Shown piece after piece: positions 10,002 through 18,285 of a stretch of 64,000 bases of DNA. A model generated the notes under the pieces. That model searched no databases. It saw only the letters and a program-made list of their open reading frames with translations, and was not told the origin of the DNA. A program made the position numbers and the translations under genes. The DNA lies in contig NZ_JANBWE010000003.1 of assembly GCF_024259515.1 (NCBI RefSeq), positions 62,001 to 126,000 of the forward strand, in the 5' to 3' direction. Within the stretch, counting starts at the first letter, position 1; every line of letters starts with the position of its first letter. This stretch comes from Salirhabdus salicampi (GTDB taxonomy: Bacteria; Bacillota; Bacilli; Bacillales; Alkalibacillaceae).

Positions 10002-10484
10002 ATGCTAAAAATTTCAGTTATAACAGTAGGAAAGTTAAAGGAGAAGTATTTAAAGCAAGGAATAGCCGAGTACACGAAAAGACTATCAGCGTACACAAAA
10101 TTGGAACTAGTGGAGGTTCCAGATGAAAAAGCCCCTGAAATATTAAGTGAGGCAGAAGAAGAGAATGTGAAAGAGAAGGAAGGAGAACGGATTTTAAACA
10201 AGTTATCCACAGATACATATGTGATTACGCTTGAAATAAAAGGAAAACAATTAACATCAGAACAATTAGCTAAAAAGGTAGATGATCTCTCAACATATGG
10301 CAAGAGTAAAATCGCGTTTATCATTGGCGGTTCATTAGGATTAAGTGACGATGTTTTGAAACGAAGTGATTATGCACTTTCATTTTCAAATATGACATTT
10401 CCACACCAATTAATGAAACTTATATTGTTAGAGCAAATTTATCGCGCATTTCGCATAAATCGAGGTGAACCGTACCATAAATAG
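10002..10484 (+). CDS. rlmH: 23S rRNA pseudouridine-1915 N3-methyltransferase RlmH
   Basis: This 160-residue SPOUT methyltransferase carries the knotted AdoMet site in [13 protein letters not shown] and the C-terminal [13 protein letters not shown], essentially the B. subtilis YydA sequence. It methylates pseudouridine 1915 of 23S rRNA on assembled 70S ribosomes. The ATG at 10002 follows AAAGGAG (9988-9994); a longer in-frame start at 9960 lies in the DnaA-box region. A perfect DnaA box occurs within the coding sequence. Confidence 0.96.
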   Translation: MLKISVITVGKLKEKYLKQGIAEYTKRLSAYTKLELVEVPDEKAPEILSEAEEENVKEKEGERILNKLSTDTYVITLEIKGKQLTSEQLAKKVDDLSTYGKSKIAFIIGGSLGLSDDVLKRSDYALSFSNMTFPHQLMKLILLEQIYRAFRINRGEPYHK

Positions 10485-10771
10485 AGGTAAAACTGTAATT
10501 AAATAAACTTATAAGAGTAATTAAAAGTAAGAGTATCTCTAAATGCCCCTTTAAACAATTTATAAGTTTGAAGGGTCTTTTAAATTTGTTAAGGAACAGG
10601 CTCTTAATATGTAAGTGATAAGGTGAAAAACTACATTTCAATATTCTACAGAAAGCTCCTTCTCAACATTCCTGTAATCAACGGTGATAAAATCCCTAAT
10701 AACAACGGTTTTAAATTCCCAAAAATAACAGATAATCATTTATATACTAGAAAGAGATTTGGAGTGTAGAA

Positions 10772-10903
10772 ATGATGATCAAGATTGGGGAATTTTTTAT
10801 GATTAGAGAATTACATCAAAAAGGATGGTCAATTACCGCTATCTCTAAAGAAACAGGTTTTGATGAAAGAGTCACATTTAAAATGGACAATATAGCCGGC
10901 TAA
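10772..10903 (+). pseudogene. IS21-family IstA transposase, N-terminal fragment
   Basis: A 43-codon frame beginning MMIKIGEFFMIRELHQKGW and continuing SITAISKETGFDERV matches the conserved start of IS21 IstA transposases (helix-turn-helix). The frame then loses similarity and stops; the rest of istA and all of istB are missing. No terminal inverted repeats were identified. The flanking stretch 10485-10771 shows only a weak hairpin (CCCTTTA near 10546 with GAAGGG near 10569) that may end rlmH. Confidence 0.65.
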
Positions 10904-10951
10904 TAATATACAAAATCGTCGCCTTAAATTTCGACAAGTTTCATAATTAAA

Positions 10952-11221
10952 TTGATTCCTAAAGGGGGAGGAGATTTAGTTTATGATAGCTCATCTTTAC
11001 GTTTAACTACATACCAGCCCTTAGTAATTCCTTTAGCCTGGTTAATGGGGATAGGATCAATTCTATTTGCGAATAATTACCCAGAACTGAATGAGTTCCT
11101 ATTTGTCTCATACGTTCCGTTAAATATTATTATGGGAGCGTTGATTCCATTATTTCTCTTTGTGATTTCTGTCAGCATGAATAAGAGAAAAAGGATAAAA
11201 GAAGCGGAGGGCCGAATATAA
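10952..11221 (+). pseudogene. C-terminal fragment of a spore germination permease (GerAB/GerKB-like)
   Basis: The ~89-codon frame has two hydrophobic helices (YQPLVIPLAWLMGIGSILFA and the segment ending LIPLFLFVISVSM) and a basic tail (NKRKRIKEAEGRI), which resembles the last two helices of GerAB-type permeases of the amino-acid/polyamine superfamily. No plausible start with a ribosome site exists, and an IS21 remnant lies directly upstream, so it looks like the 3' scrap of a deleted gene. Assignment to the Ger family is by general pattern only. Confidence 0.45.
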
Positions 11222-11259
11222 AATAATATCATATAGGGTGGTATGATTTTTGAGTCTGA

Positions 11260-11292
11260 TGAACTTAGGTTAACGCTAAGTTCATTTTTCTT
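11260..11292 (+). terminator. Intrinsic terminator
   Basis: GAACTTAG and CTAAGTTC form an 8-bp stem with a 7-base loop, followed by ATTTTTCTT. It may serve the germination-permease remnant and, from the other side, the multidrug operon. Confidence 0.75.
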
Positions 11293-11343
11293 ATGCTCTA
11301 AGTTGTTATTCGAATTAGATAGACGAGAGGGATTAGAAGGACC

Positions 11344-11691
11344 TTAGCGTGAAAGTTCTGTTACCGTTTTTCTAGTCTTAGGAGTCTTCAATAGTACAAT
11401 GCCAAAAATAATCATGATAATCCCTAATACTTTTATTGTACTCAAGGCCTCTTCCCATAAAACTACACCTATAAATGCAATGATCCCTGTTGTTGCTCCT
11501 GCCCAAATACCATAAGCTAAACTTAAAGAGATGGATCTTACACTTAATGATAAGAAATAAAATGAAATTCCATATCCAACAGTTACAGCTATGGAAGGCA
11601 AGAGTACGGTAAATCCTTCTGATATTTTGAGCATTGTAGCTGCCAAAATGTCGGCGGTAATTGAAATAGCTAATGCAGTATACCCTTTCAT
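11344..11691 (-). CDS. Small multidrug resistance (SMR) exporter subunit, second of a pair
   Basis: This 115-residue protein has four transmembrane helices and the SMR signature with the membrane-embedded glutamate position replaced in the local run ALAISITADILAATMLKISEG, where the usual E14 is D. Paired SMR subunits (as in EbrAB and YkkCD) form asymmetric heterodimers that exchange cationic drugs or guanidinium for protons. The ATG at 11691 follows GAAGGGA; a longer in-frame start at 11733 would overlap the upstream gene. It is third in the TetR-SMR-SMR operon, 25 bases after its partner. The substrate is unknown. Confidence 0.88.
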   Translation of the reverse strand: MKGYTALAISITADILAATMLKISEGFTVLLPSIAVTVGYGISFYFLSLSVRSISLSLAYGIWAGATTGIIAFIGVVLWEEALSTIKVLGIIMIIFGIVLLKTPKTRKTVTELSR

Positions 11692-11716
11692 TATAATCCC
11701 TTCTTTCTGTAGATTT

Positions 11717-12040
11717 TTAGTGTCCACCACCAAGGTTCAATAATATAACGCCGAAAACAATGAAAGTTAAACCGAAGATTATTTTGCCGTTCATTTTCTC
11801 TTTATAAATGGTAATGCCAACTAATGCTGTTAATGCTGTTCCTAACCCTGCCCATATAGCAAATGCTGTACCAAGGGATAACGTCTTTAATGCTAAAGAT
11901 AAACCATAGAAAGCAATTCCATATGAGACAAGCACCCCAATAGTAGGGAAGAGATTTTTAAAGCCGTTGGTTGCCTTAAGCATGGAACTTCCAAACACTT
12001 CACATATAATAGAAAGGCCTAATAACAGATAGGCATTCAT
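11717..12040 (-). CDS. Small multidrug resistance (SMR) exporter subunit, first of a pair
   Basis: This 107-residue four-helix SMR protein (MNAYLLLGLSIICEVFGSS) carries the essential glutamate E14 in IICEVFGS and the WAGLGTA motif of helix 3, resembling EbrB/QacC-type subunits. The chosen ATG at 12040 lies six bases after GGGAGGG; the adjacent ATG at 12043 overlaps the TetR stop (TAATG), so translation is coupled to the regulator. With the downstream subunit, which has D at the equivalent position, it likely forms a heterodimeric exporter. Confidence 0.9.
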   Translation of the reverse strand: MNAYLLLGLSIICEVFGSSMLKATNGFKNLFPTIGVLVSYGIAFYGLSLALKTLSLGTAFAIWAGLGTALTALVGITIYKEKMNGKIIFGLTFIVFGVILLNLGGGH

Positions 12041-12042
12041 CA

Positions 12043-12591
12043 TTATCCCTCCCTTTTTGTCATTTCCCATAATTGTTGCATTACGTGGTCTACCTTTTCT
12101 TTTTCGAGTGAAGCTACATTAAACATTTTCGAGTAATAAATACCATCTAGCGCAAATCGAATAATATCTGTAGTTATCGGATTTATCTTGTCACCTTCCA
12201 ATTTTTTCAAAAGATCTACATAGCTTTCCGAAATATTTTCCGTTATTTCTGGTTCTAAAAATGAAGCAGCAAGAATTCCTACATTTAACTCCGCATTTTG
12301 CTCTATGTCTATTTTTGTAGCTTCAATTAATGCGCGGGACCATTTCCCTGTCTCATTTGGATCCTTTTCAGCCGCATTGTAGAAATGAAAGGCAAAGTCA
12401 TCGAAAATATGTTGTGCTAGTCCTTCGATTAAAGACTTTTTATTTGGAAAGTGATATAACAACCCACCTTTGCTAATACTAGCTTTCTTAGCAATAGCAT
12501 CCAATGTCAAAGACTGTAAACCATTATCAAGGATAATTTGTTTTGCTGTACCTAAAATAAGCTGACGCTTCTCATCTGCTTTCGCTTTCAT
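12043..12591 (-). CDS. TetR/AcrR-family repressor of the SMR operon
   Basis: The 182-residue protein has a TetR helix-turn-helix (residues ~10-55, with KASISKGGLLYHFPNKKSL) and a ligand-binding C-terminal half. It is the first gene of an operon with two SMR exporters, and a perfect 14-bp palindrome sits within its own promoter. It therefore probably represses itself and the exporters until a drug or metabolite binds. B. subtilis yvdTSR has the same TetR-SMR-SMR arrangement; orthology was not tested. Confidence 0.9.
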   Translation of the reverse strand: MKAKADEKRQLILGTAKQIILDNGLQSLTLDAIAKKASISKGGLLYHFPNKKSLIEGLAQHIFDDFAFHFYNAAEKDPNETGKWSRALIEATKIDIEQNAELNVGILAASFLEPEITENISESYVDLLKKLEGDKINPITTDIIRFALDGIYYSKMFNVASLEKEKVDHVMQQLWEMTKREG

Positions 12592-12632
12592 TTGAAAATC
12601 TCTCCTTATTTAAAATAACCTTTACCAATTTT

Positions 12633-12661
12633 ATTGTACCGTCTAGACGGTTTTTTGTAAA
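12633..12661 (-). promoter_or_regulatory. TetR operator inside the SMR-operon promoter
   Basis: Read on the minus strand, TTTACA (-35, 12661-12656) and TACAAT (-10, 12638-12633) are 17 bp apart. The spacer contains the perfect palindrome ACCGTCTAGACGGT (12638-12651). An operator placed between -35 and -10 is typical of TetR autorepression. Confidence 0.8.
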
Positions 12662-12879
12662 AAATAATAATTTATATGATATAAAACGGTAAACAAAAAA
12701 GGAGATTTTCTTTTAATTAAGTAATTGTAATCTTGAACTATAATCGCTTAGTTACCGGAGAAAAGAAATAAATGCTAACATATGTGTAAAGTTAAGTAAG
12801 CTTTTTTAGTTGCAATAGAGTTAAGAAATGCACTTTGTTACAATCTTAGTAGGATAAATTTTATATTGGAGTGAAGGAA

Positions 12880-13608
12880 ATGTTAATCGGTCATATAAAA
12901 GAAATCGTTCGTCACCCGGTAAAATCTTTACGAGGAGAAAGTGTAAAAGAAACAAAAGTAATGAAATATGGTTTATATGGAGACCGTAGCCATGCTTATT
13001 TAGATGAAACGAATAAAGGGGATTTTTTAACAATTACCCAATTTCAAGAAATGGTTCAATATACAGCAAGATTTAGCGGAGAAGAGGCAATCGACAAATA
13101 TCCAGAAGTCGAAGTAATCACACCCGATGGGACGGTTTATGATTGGGAAGATATTGAATTAATCAAAGAAATAGAGAAACAATCGAACCGAAAAATCTCT
13201 ACGAGAAAATATTCGCCATCTTATGTACCTATTGGGCCAATAGCTGTAGAACATATTCTACTTGCAACAGATGCTTCATTAAATAAGCTGGAGCAATTAT
13301 GGGGAAAAGACGACGTTGATTTGAGAAGATTTCGTCCTAATTTATTTCTTTCATTAAAGGAAAAAAAACCTTTTATTGAAGAAGAGTGGATCGGAAGGCG
13401 AATTAAAATAGGAAGTGAAGTAGAAATGGAGTTCGTCGGACATTGTAAAAGGTGCATGATTATTACGGTTAATCCTGAGAATGCCGAAAAAGATCCAAGT
13501 TTACATAAAACGATCATAAAGGAGAGAAATAACAATTTCGGCGTATATGCTTCCGTGATAAAGACAGGAGATATCCAAGTAGATGATGAAGTGCATCTTC
13601 TTGATTAA
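12880..13608 (+). CDS. MOSC domain protein
   Basis: This 242-residue protein begins MLIGHIKEIVRHPVKSLRG, an N-terminal MOSC beta-barrel signature, and has the MOSC core RRFRPNLFL and a conserved cysteine in GHCKRCMIITVNPE (~residue 190). MOSC proteins handle sulfur or molybdenum-cofactor-bound sulfur, and some reduce N-hydroxylated compounds. I start at the ATG at 12880 because GGAG at 12868-12871 has good spacing; the GTG at 12871 is inside that signal. It stands alone, so no specific substrate can be assigned. Confidence 0.88.
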   Translation: MLIGHIKEIVRHPVKSLRGESVKETKVMKYGLYGDRSHAYLDETNKGDFLTITQFQEMVQYTARFSGEEAIDKYPEVEVITPDGTVYDWEDIELIKEIEKQSNRKISTRKYSPSYVPIGPIAVEHILLATDASLNKLEQLWGKDDVDLRRFRPNLFLSLKEKKPFIEEEWIGRRIKIGSEVEMEFVGHCKRCMIITVNPENAEKDPSLHKTIIKERNNNFGVYASVIKTGDIQVDDEVHLLD

Positions 13609-13763
13609 TTTAATAAGAAGGCATAAATGCAAATGATTACTCACCTCAAATAAATTTGTGAGGCTGCATGGTGTAGTTTTCATTAATGAAGATATTTAAA
13701 ATGAAAGAAAGGAATGGATTTTCATCTACAACAAAAGTGATGAAAAATGCACAAAATAAAGAT

Positions 13764-13807
13764 GGGGCCAGATTTCTGCTTAGTAATCAGAAGTCTGGCC
13801 CTTTGTA
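13764..13807 (+). terminator. Long hairpin terminator downstream of the MOSC gene
   Basis: GGGCCAGA-TTTCTG pairs with CAGAAG-TCTGGCCC around the loop CTTAGTAAT, followed by TTTGTATTT. Apart from this, nothing is recognisable in 13609-13931; a 64-codon open frame across the hairpin is judged chance. Confidence 0.75.
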
Positions 13808-13931
13808 TTTATTGGTAGATAAGCGAGTTGTTTTCTTTATTTACGGCTCTTTTATTAGTACACCAGTTTTTCAACTGTAGTTTCTCAAATTTAGTATATT
13901 GCGAAGGATAGTGATTTTAACTGGACTAGCG

Positions 13932-14483
13932 TTATTCTTCCAAATCCCTTTTCTTTTTAATGGGAACAAAATTTAAGATTTCCTTTGTTTCAAAAGTGTC
14001 AATTAGCCTGTTAAGCCAATCATAATATTCAAGCCATTTTTGAAGCTTTTCCGTATCAACTTCAGCCTGTTCACGAATTTCATTAGATGCCTCTGAATTA
14101 TCATGCAGCTCTTGAAATTCAGCAATCGTTTTTTCAATGGCGCGTTTATTCATTGTAACGGCTGCGCGCCATTTAGTTGTAAAGTAATCAAAAAAGCGCT
14201 GATAAGAATTATCATTAACTACGTACAAATCCTTCCTTACACCTTTTCTCCAAGCCTTTTCTACCATATTTAAGTCAAGTAAGGTTCTTACCGCAAGACT
14301 CATACTGGCTTTACTCATTCCGAGTTCTTCTTTCATTTCATCAAGTGTAAGTGGTTTATCGGAAAAGAAAAGAAGACAGTATACTCTTCCAATGGAAGGA
14401 CTGACTCCATAAAGGTTCATATTTTGTGAAATGGCTTCTATGACTCTTGCTCTTCCTTGTTTTAATGTATTATCTTCAGACAT
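13932..14483 (-). CDS. GbsR/OpcR-family (MarR-like) repressor of osmoprotectant uptake
   Basis: The 183-residue protein contains a winged helix of the GbsR family (SPSIGRVYCLLFFSDKPLTLDE... GMSKASMSLAVRTLL) and a helical C-terminal dimerisation part. GbsR and OpcR in B. subtilis repress glycine-betaine synthesis and choline/compatible-solute importers. Here the gene is divergent from opuAA, and a perfect inverted repeat lies in the opuA promoter. I infer that it represses opuA; the inducer is unknown. B. subtilis opuA itself is not known for such a neighbour, so the pairing is a difference in wiring. Confidence 0.88.
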   Translation of the reverse strand: MSEDNTLKQGRARVIEAISQNMNLYGVSPSIGRVYCLLFFSDKPLTLDEMKEELGMSKASMSLAVRTLLDLNMVEKAWRKGVRKDLYVVNDNSYQRFFDYFTTKWRAAVTMNKRAIEKTIAEFQELHDNSEASNEIREQAEVDTEKLQKWLEYYDWLNRLIDTFETKEILNFVPIKKKRDLEE

Positions 14484-14650
14484 TTATATCACATCCCAAC
14501 ATTTAGGTTACATATTGGGTGAGAAAATGTAAAGACCACATTTTCAAAGGAAATTGGATGATATAAGAGTATTTGTACATAATTTTGATGTTTAGTTTGT
14601 TTAATAAATATTGTACGCATTATATGGATGATATAGATTCAATATACGGT

Positions 14651-14680
14651 TTGAATTTGATTAAATAATCAAACTATAAT
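14651..14680 (+). promoter_or_regulatory. opuA promoter with overlapping inverted-repeat operator
   Basis: TATAAT (-10, 14675-14680) is preceded by TTGAAT (-35, 14651-14656) at 18 bp. The spacer holds TTTGATTA, two bases, TAATCAAA (14656-14673), a perfect 8-bp inverted repeat and the obvious site for the divergent GbsR-type repressor. Confidence 0.7.
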
Positions 14681-14719
14681 TAATAAGGTCGGAAGCGACA
14701 AATTAAACGAGGTGAAATA

Positions 14720-15970
14720 ATGAAAGAGGAACAAACTAAGATTAAAGTCAGTGATGTGACTAAAATATTTGGTAAGTCATCAAAAAAGGCTTTGCATTTA
14801 TTAAAGGAAGGTAAGTCAAAGGATGACATTTTGAAGGAAACCGGGTCAACTGTAGGTGTGAACCGAGCGTCCTTTGATGTTAAAGCAGGTGAAATTTTCG
14901 TTATCATGGGTTTATCTGGTAGTGGAAAGTCTACCTTAGTAAGATTACTTAATCGACTTATTGAGCCTACAATTGGGCAAGTACATATTGATGGTAAAGA
15001 TATAGTGAAGATGAAGAAGGAAGAATTAAGGGAAGTTAGAAGGAAAAAAATCAGCATGGTTTTCCAAAAGTTTGCTTTATTCCCGCATAAAACAGTACTT
15101 GAAAACACGGAGTACGGTTTGAAGATTCAAGATGTTGAAAAGGACGTAAGAAGTGAAAAAGCGTTAAACGCATTAGAATTAGTAGGACTGAAAGGCTATG
15201 AGAATCAGTACCCAAGTCAATTGAGTGGTGGAATGCAGCAAAGAGTTGGATTAGCAAGAGGACTTGCAAGTGAGCCGGATATATTATTGATGGATGAGGC
15301 ATTTAGTGCATTGGATCCCTTAATACGAAAAGATATGCAGGATGAGCTATTGCAGTTGCAATCCACTATGGAAAAAACGATTGTATTCATTACGCATGAT
15401 TTAGATGAAGCATTAAGAATTGGCGATCGAATTGCCTTAATGAAGGACGGAAGTATTGATCAAATTGGAACACCGGAAGAAATCTTGATGAACCCTGCCA
15501 ATGATTATGTTGAGAAATTTGTTGAAGATGTCGATCTTTCTAAAGTATTAACGGCCGGGCACGTTATGAAACGTGGAGAAACGATTCAAGTTGATAAAGG
15601 GCCACGAGTGGCGTTGCAACTAATGAAGGATAATGGAATTTCCTCCCTTTATGTCGTTGATAAGCAAAATCGATTATTAGGTGCAATTATGGCACAAGGT
15701 GCAAGGAAAGCCGTTGATTCAAATCTCACGCTTCAAGAAGCAATGATTAAAGATGTTGAAAAAGTAAATCAAGATACACTTCTAACAGATATTTTTGACC
15801 AAGTGTCCAACGCTGAAATTCCGCTAGCAGTTGTAGATGAACAAAATCGAATTAAAGGTATCGTGATCCGCGGGTCAGTTCTAGGAGCTTTGGCTGGTAA
15901 TGAAGAACATATTAATGAAATGTCTGAAATACAACAGCAAGAAAAACAATTAAAAACGGAGGTGAGGTAG
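14720..15970 (+). CDS. opuAA: Glycine betaine ABC importer, ATPase subunit
   Basis: The 416-residue length and layout match OpuAA. The ATPase domain has Walker A GLSGSGKST (64-72), the signature LSGGMQQRVGLARG and Walker B ILLMDEAFSALDP. The C-terminal third (~285-400) contains two CBS domains, which in OpuA sense ionic strength or c-di-AMP and gate transport. It powers import of glycine betaine and related osmoprotectants. The operon opuAA-AB-AC is contiguous, each gene starting at the base after the previous stop. Confidence 0.96.
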   Translation: MKEEQTKIKVSDVTKIFGKSSKKALHLLKEGKSKDDILKETGSTVGVNRASFDVKAGEIFVIMGLSGSGKSTLVRLLNRLIEPTIGQVHIDGKDIVKMKKEELREVRRKKISMVFQKFALFPHKTVLENTEYGLKIQDVEKDVRSEKALNALELVGLKGYENQYPSQLSGGMQQRVGLARGLASEPDILLMDEAFSALDPLIRKDMQDELLQLQSTMEKTIVFITHDLDEALRIGDRIALMKDGSIDQIGTPEEILMNPANDYVEKFVEDVDLSKVLTAGHVMKRGETIQVDKGPRVALQLMKDNGISSLYVVDKQNRLLGAIMAQGARKAVDSNLTLQEAMIKDVEKVNQDTLLTDIFDQVSNAEIPLAVVDEQNRIKGIVIRGSVLGALAGNEEHINEMSEIQQQEKQLKTEVR

Positions 15971-16819
15971 ATGCAAGAACTTTTACCAAAGCTTCCTTTA
16001 GCTAAATGGGTTGATGCGTTCGTAGAATGGTTAACTCTTACCTTTGAAGTATTTTTTGAGGGAATGGCAGTTGGAATTGAAGGAGCAGTAGAAGGTATTG
16101 TTATTGGTTTAGGGTTTATACCAGCAATTGCACTTATCATTCTTGTTAGTTTACTAGGTTGGAAGGTTTGCAATTGGAAAATAGGACTATTTATTTTCCT
16201 GGGATTGAACTTAATCGATAACTTGAGATATTGGGATGCAATGCTTGAAACCGTTGCCCTAGTGTTAATCGCCGTCCTTATTTCCGTTATTATTGGAATA
16301 CCGATGGGAATCTGGGCTTCACAGAATAATACAGTAAGGCAAATTGTTACACCAATTTTAGATTTTATGCAAACGATGCCCGCTTTTGTGTATCTATTGC
16401 CAGCCATCTTCTTTTTTAACATCGGTGTCGTACCAGGGGTATTTGCTTCTGTGATATTTGCGGTACCACCTACAATTCGTTTAACGACACTAGGAATTCA
16501 ACAGGTTCCTGCTGATTTAATAGAAGCATCTGATGCATTTGGTTCCACAACAAAACAGAGGTTATTACAAGTACAATTACCGCTCGCAACGCCAACCATT
16601 ATGGCTGGTGTTAATCAAAGTATTATGTTGGCGCTATCTATGGTAGTTATTTCTTCCATGGTAGGAGCACCTGGTCTGGGAGCTGACGTATACCGGGCAG
16701 TAACAACCATTGAAACTGGAGTTGGTTTTGAAGCAGGTCTTGCAATCGTGGTTGTAGCAATTGTGATTGATAGACTTACTCAAAATATAGGTAAAAAAGA
16801 ACAGGGAGGAAAAAAGTAA
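15971..16819 (+). CDS. opuAB: Glycine betaine ABC importer, permease subunit
   Basis: This 282-residue membrane protein has multiple helices and a binding-protein-dependent transport domain (~90-275) with the EAA-type loop IEASDAFGSTTKQRLLQVQLP that docks on the ATPase. The segment PALVYLLPAIFFF-like run (QTMPAFVYLLPAIFFF) is typical of ProW/OpuAB. It starts immediately after opuAA, preceded by GGAGGTGAG inside the upstream gene's end. Confidence 0.96.
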   Translation: MQELLPKLPLAKWVDAFVEWLTLTFEVFFEGMAVGIEGAVEGIVIGLGFIPAIALIILVSLLGWKVCNWKIGLFIFLGLNLIDNLRYWDAMLETVALVLIAVLISVIIGIPMGIWASQNNTVRQIVTPILDFMQTMPAFVYLLPAIFFFNIGVVPGVFASVIFAVPPTIRLTTLGIQQVPADLIEASDAFGSTTKQRLLQVQLPLATPTIMAGVNQSIMLALSMVVISSMVGAPGLGADVYRAVTTIETGVGFEAGLAIVVVAIVIDRLTQNIGKKEQGGKK

Positions 16820-17716
16820 ATGTTAAAAAAACTTATGGGAGTAACAGCAGCATTAGCACTATCTATTGGCTTAACAGCATGTGGAAATGAAGAAGCAAGC
16901 GGAAATGAAACTGTAGGAGATTCAGTAGATTACAAGATTGTTGGAATTGATCCAGGATCAGGTATTATGGATATAACGATCAACAAAATATTACCAGAGT
17001 ATGGTCTTGAGGATAATTGGGATGTAGTATCAGGTTCTGGTGCGGCGATGACAGCAGCTTTAAAAAAAGCAATTACTAAGGAAGAGCCAATTATCGTGAC
17101 AGGTTGGATCCCACACTGGAAATTTTCTGAATTTGATTTAAAAATGCTTGAAGATCCTAAAGGGCTCTACGGTGGTAAAGAGGATATCAATACAATCGTT
17201 CGTCAAGGGTTAGATGAGGATCTGCCAGGTGTATATTCGTTCTTTGACCAATTCGAATGGGGACCAGATGAGTTGCAAGACGTTATGGTTAAAATCGAAA
17301 ACGGAACGGATGAGCAAGAAGCAGCAAAAGAGTGGGCTGCAGAAAATAAAGATATGGTTGATGCTTGGACTAAGGGAGTAGAATCTGGTAACGGTGAAGA
17401 AGTTAAATTAACATATGTTTCTTGGTCAGATGTTATCGCAAGTTCAAATGTAGTAAAATACGTATTGGAAAATGAGTTAAATTATTCAGTTAATTTAATT
17501 CAAGTTGATGCTGGCGCAATGTGGGCCGGTGTTGCTGACGGTAGTGCTGATGCTATGGTCGGCGCATGGTTACCTACCACACACGATAAGTATTACACTA
17601 AATTTGAGGGAGACTTCGTAGATCTTGGTCCAAACCTTACTGGTACACAAAATGGCCTTGTTGTTCCCGCTTATATGGACATTGATTCCATTGAAGATTT
17701 AAAAGATGCTGAATAA
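16820..17716 (+). CDS. opuAC: Glycine betaine-binding lipoprotein
   Basis: The 298-residue product has a lipoprotein signal peptide with the lipobox LTAC (C21) and one OpuAC substrate-binding domain. Tryptophans suited to a betaine-binding aromatic box are visible in VTGWIPHWKF, AGAMWAGV and VGAWLP. It captures betaine outside the membrane and delivers it to OpuAB. GGGAGG (16804-16809) precedes the ATG, and a strong terminator follows the gene. Confidence 0.96.
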   Translation: MLKKLMGVTAALALSIGLTACGNEEASGNETVGDSVDYKIVGIDPGSGIMDITINKILPEYGLEDNWDVVSGSGAAMTAALKKAITKEEPIIVTGWIPHWKFSEFDLKMLEDPKGLYGGKEDINTIVRQGLDEDLPGVYSFFDQFEWGPDELQDVMVKIENGTDEQEAAKEWAAENKDMVDAWTKGVESGNGEEVKLTYVSWSDVIASSNVVKYVLENELNYSVNLIQVDAGAMWAGVADGSADAMVGAWLPTTHDKYYTKFEGDFVDLGPNLTGTQNGLVVPAYMDIDSIEDLKDAE

Positions 17717-17728
17717 AAATGGTAACCC

Positions 17729-17764
17729 AAAAACCAACCTCATAAGAGAGGTTGGTTTTTTATT
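17729..17764 (+). terminator. Intrinsic terminator of opuA
   Basis: AAAACCAACCTC pairs with GAGAGGTTGGTTTT around a short loop and ends in a T run. Confidence 0.93.
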
Positions 17765-18199
17765 AGTTTGAAAAGTAACTTCTGAAATGATATAGAAACA
17801 TAATTTACTCATAAATATGCGTGTGTTTATAATGCTACATTCCTTATAATCTATGGTTATCCCATATTGAAAAGGTCAACCAAAATATAGATTACGGTTG
17901 GTTTAATCAATTATTGATTCGGTCTAGATTTGAAGATGAGCGTGAGACGAAAAACAAATGAAAATGGGAATTATAGTTCTGGAAATAATGGAAGATAACG
18001 ATTAGCCTTTCATAAATATGTGCAAAATAATAATGTCTTTGACGAACAGATCTATCTTCAGGATAAAATGATTTAAATTATAGTTTATCGTGTAGTCACA
18101 ATAACTTGTAGTCGGATGCCACTTTTTTATATACTCAATTTCGTTTATAATTAACAAATAATAGTACGTATTTATATCAACTTGTGGTTTATTGAGGTC
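17765..18199. other. Intergenic stretch with no recognised feature
   Basis: About 430 AT-rich bases between the opuA terminator and the mqo leader. No open frame with similarity, RNA gene or clear operator was seen; a promoter for mqo presumably lies near its 3' end. Confidence 0.5.
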
Positions 18200-18210
18200 G
18201 GAAAGGTGTG

Positions 18211-18267
18211 TTCCCGGGTGGCACTATGTTCTCTTATGGCACCTAAGTAGGAGCGCCTACTCTTTTT
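18211..18267 (+). terminator. Leader hairpins with a terminator-like stem upstream of mqo
   Basis: AGTAGG, AGCG loop, CCTACT and CTTTTT (18246-18267) form a short intrinsic terminator only 18 bases before the mqo start. Just upstream, GGTGGCAC (18217-18224) can partly pair with TGGCACC (18237-18243). The layout suggests a regulated leader (attenuation), but no known riboswitch class was recognised. Confidence 0.45.
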
Positions 18268-18285
18268 CCAACTATAAGGATAAGG

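Noticed and set aside
13686-13880. 64-codon plus-strand frame as a gene
   Set aside because: It runs through a perfect terminator hairpin and has no similarity to anything I recognise.
18216-18229. T-box antiterminator (GGGTGGCAC) before mqo
   Set aside because: Only nine bases fit the T-box core; the following CCGCG, specifier stem and matching terminator are absent, and mqo is not an amino-acid gene.
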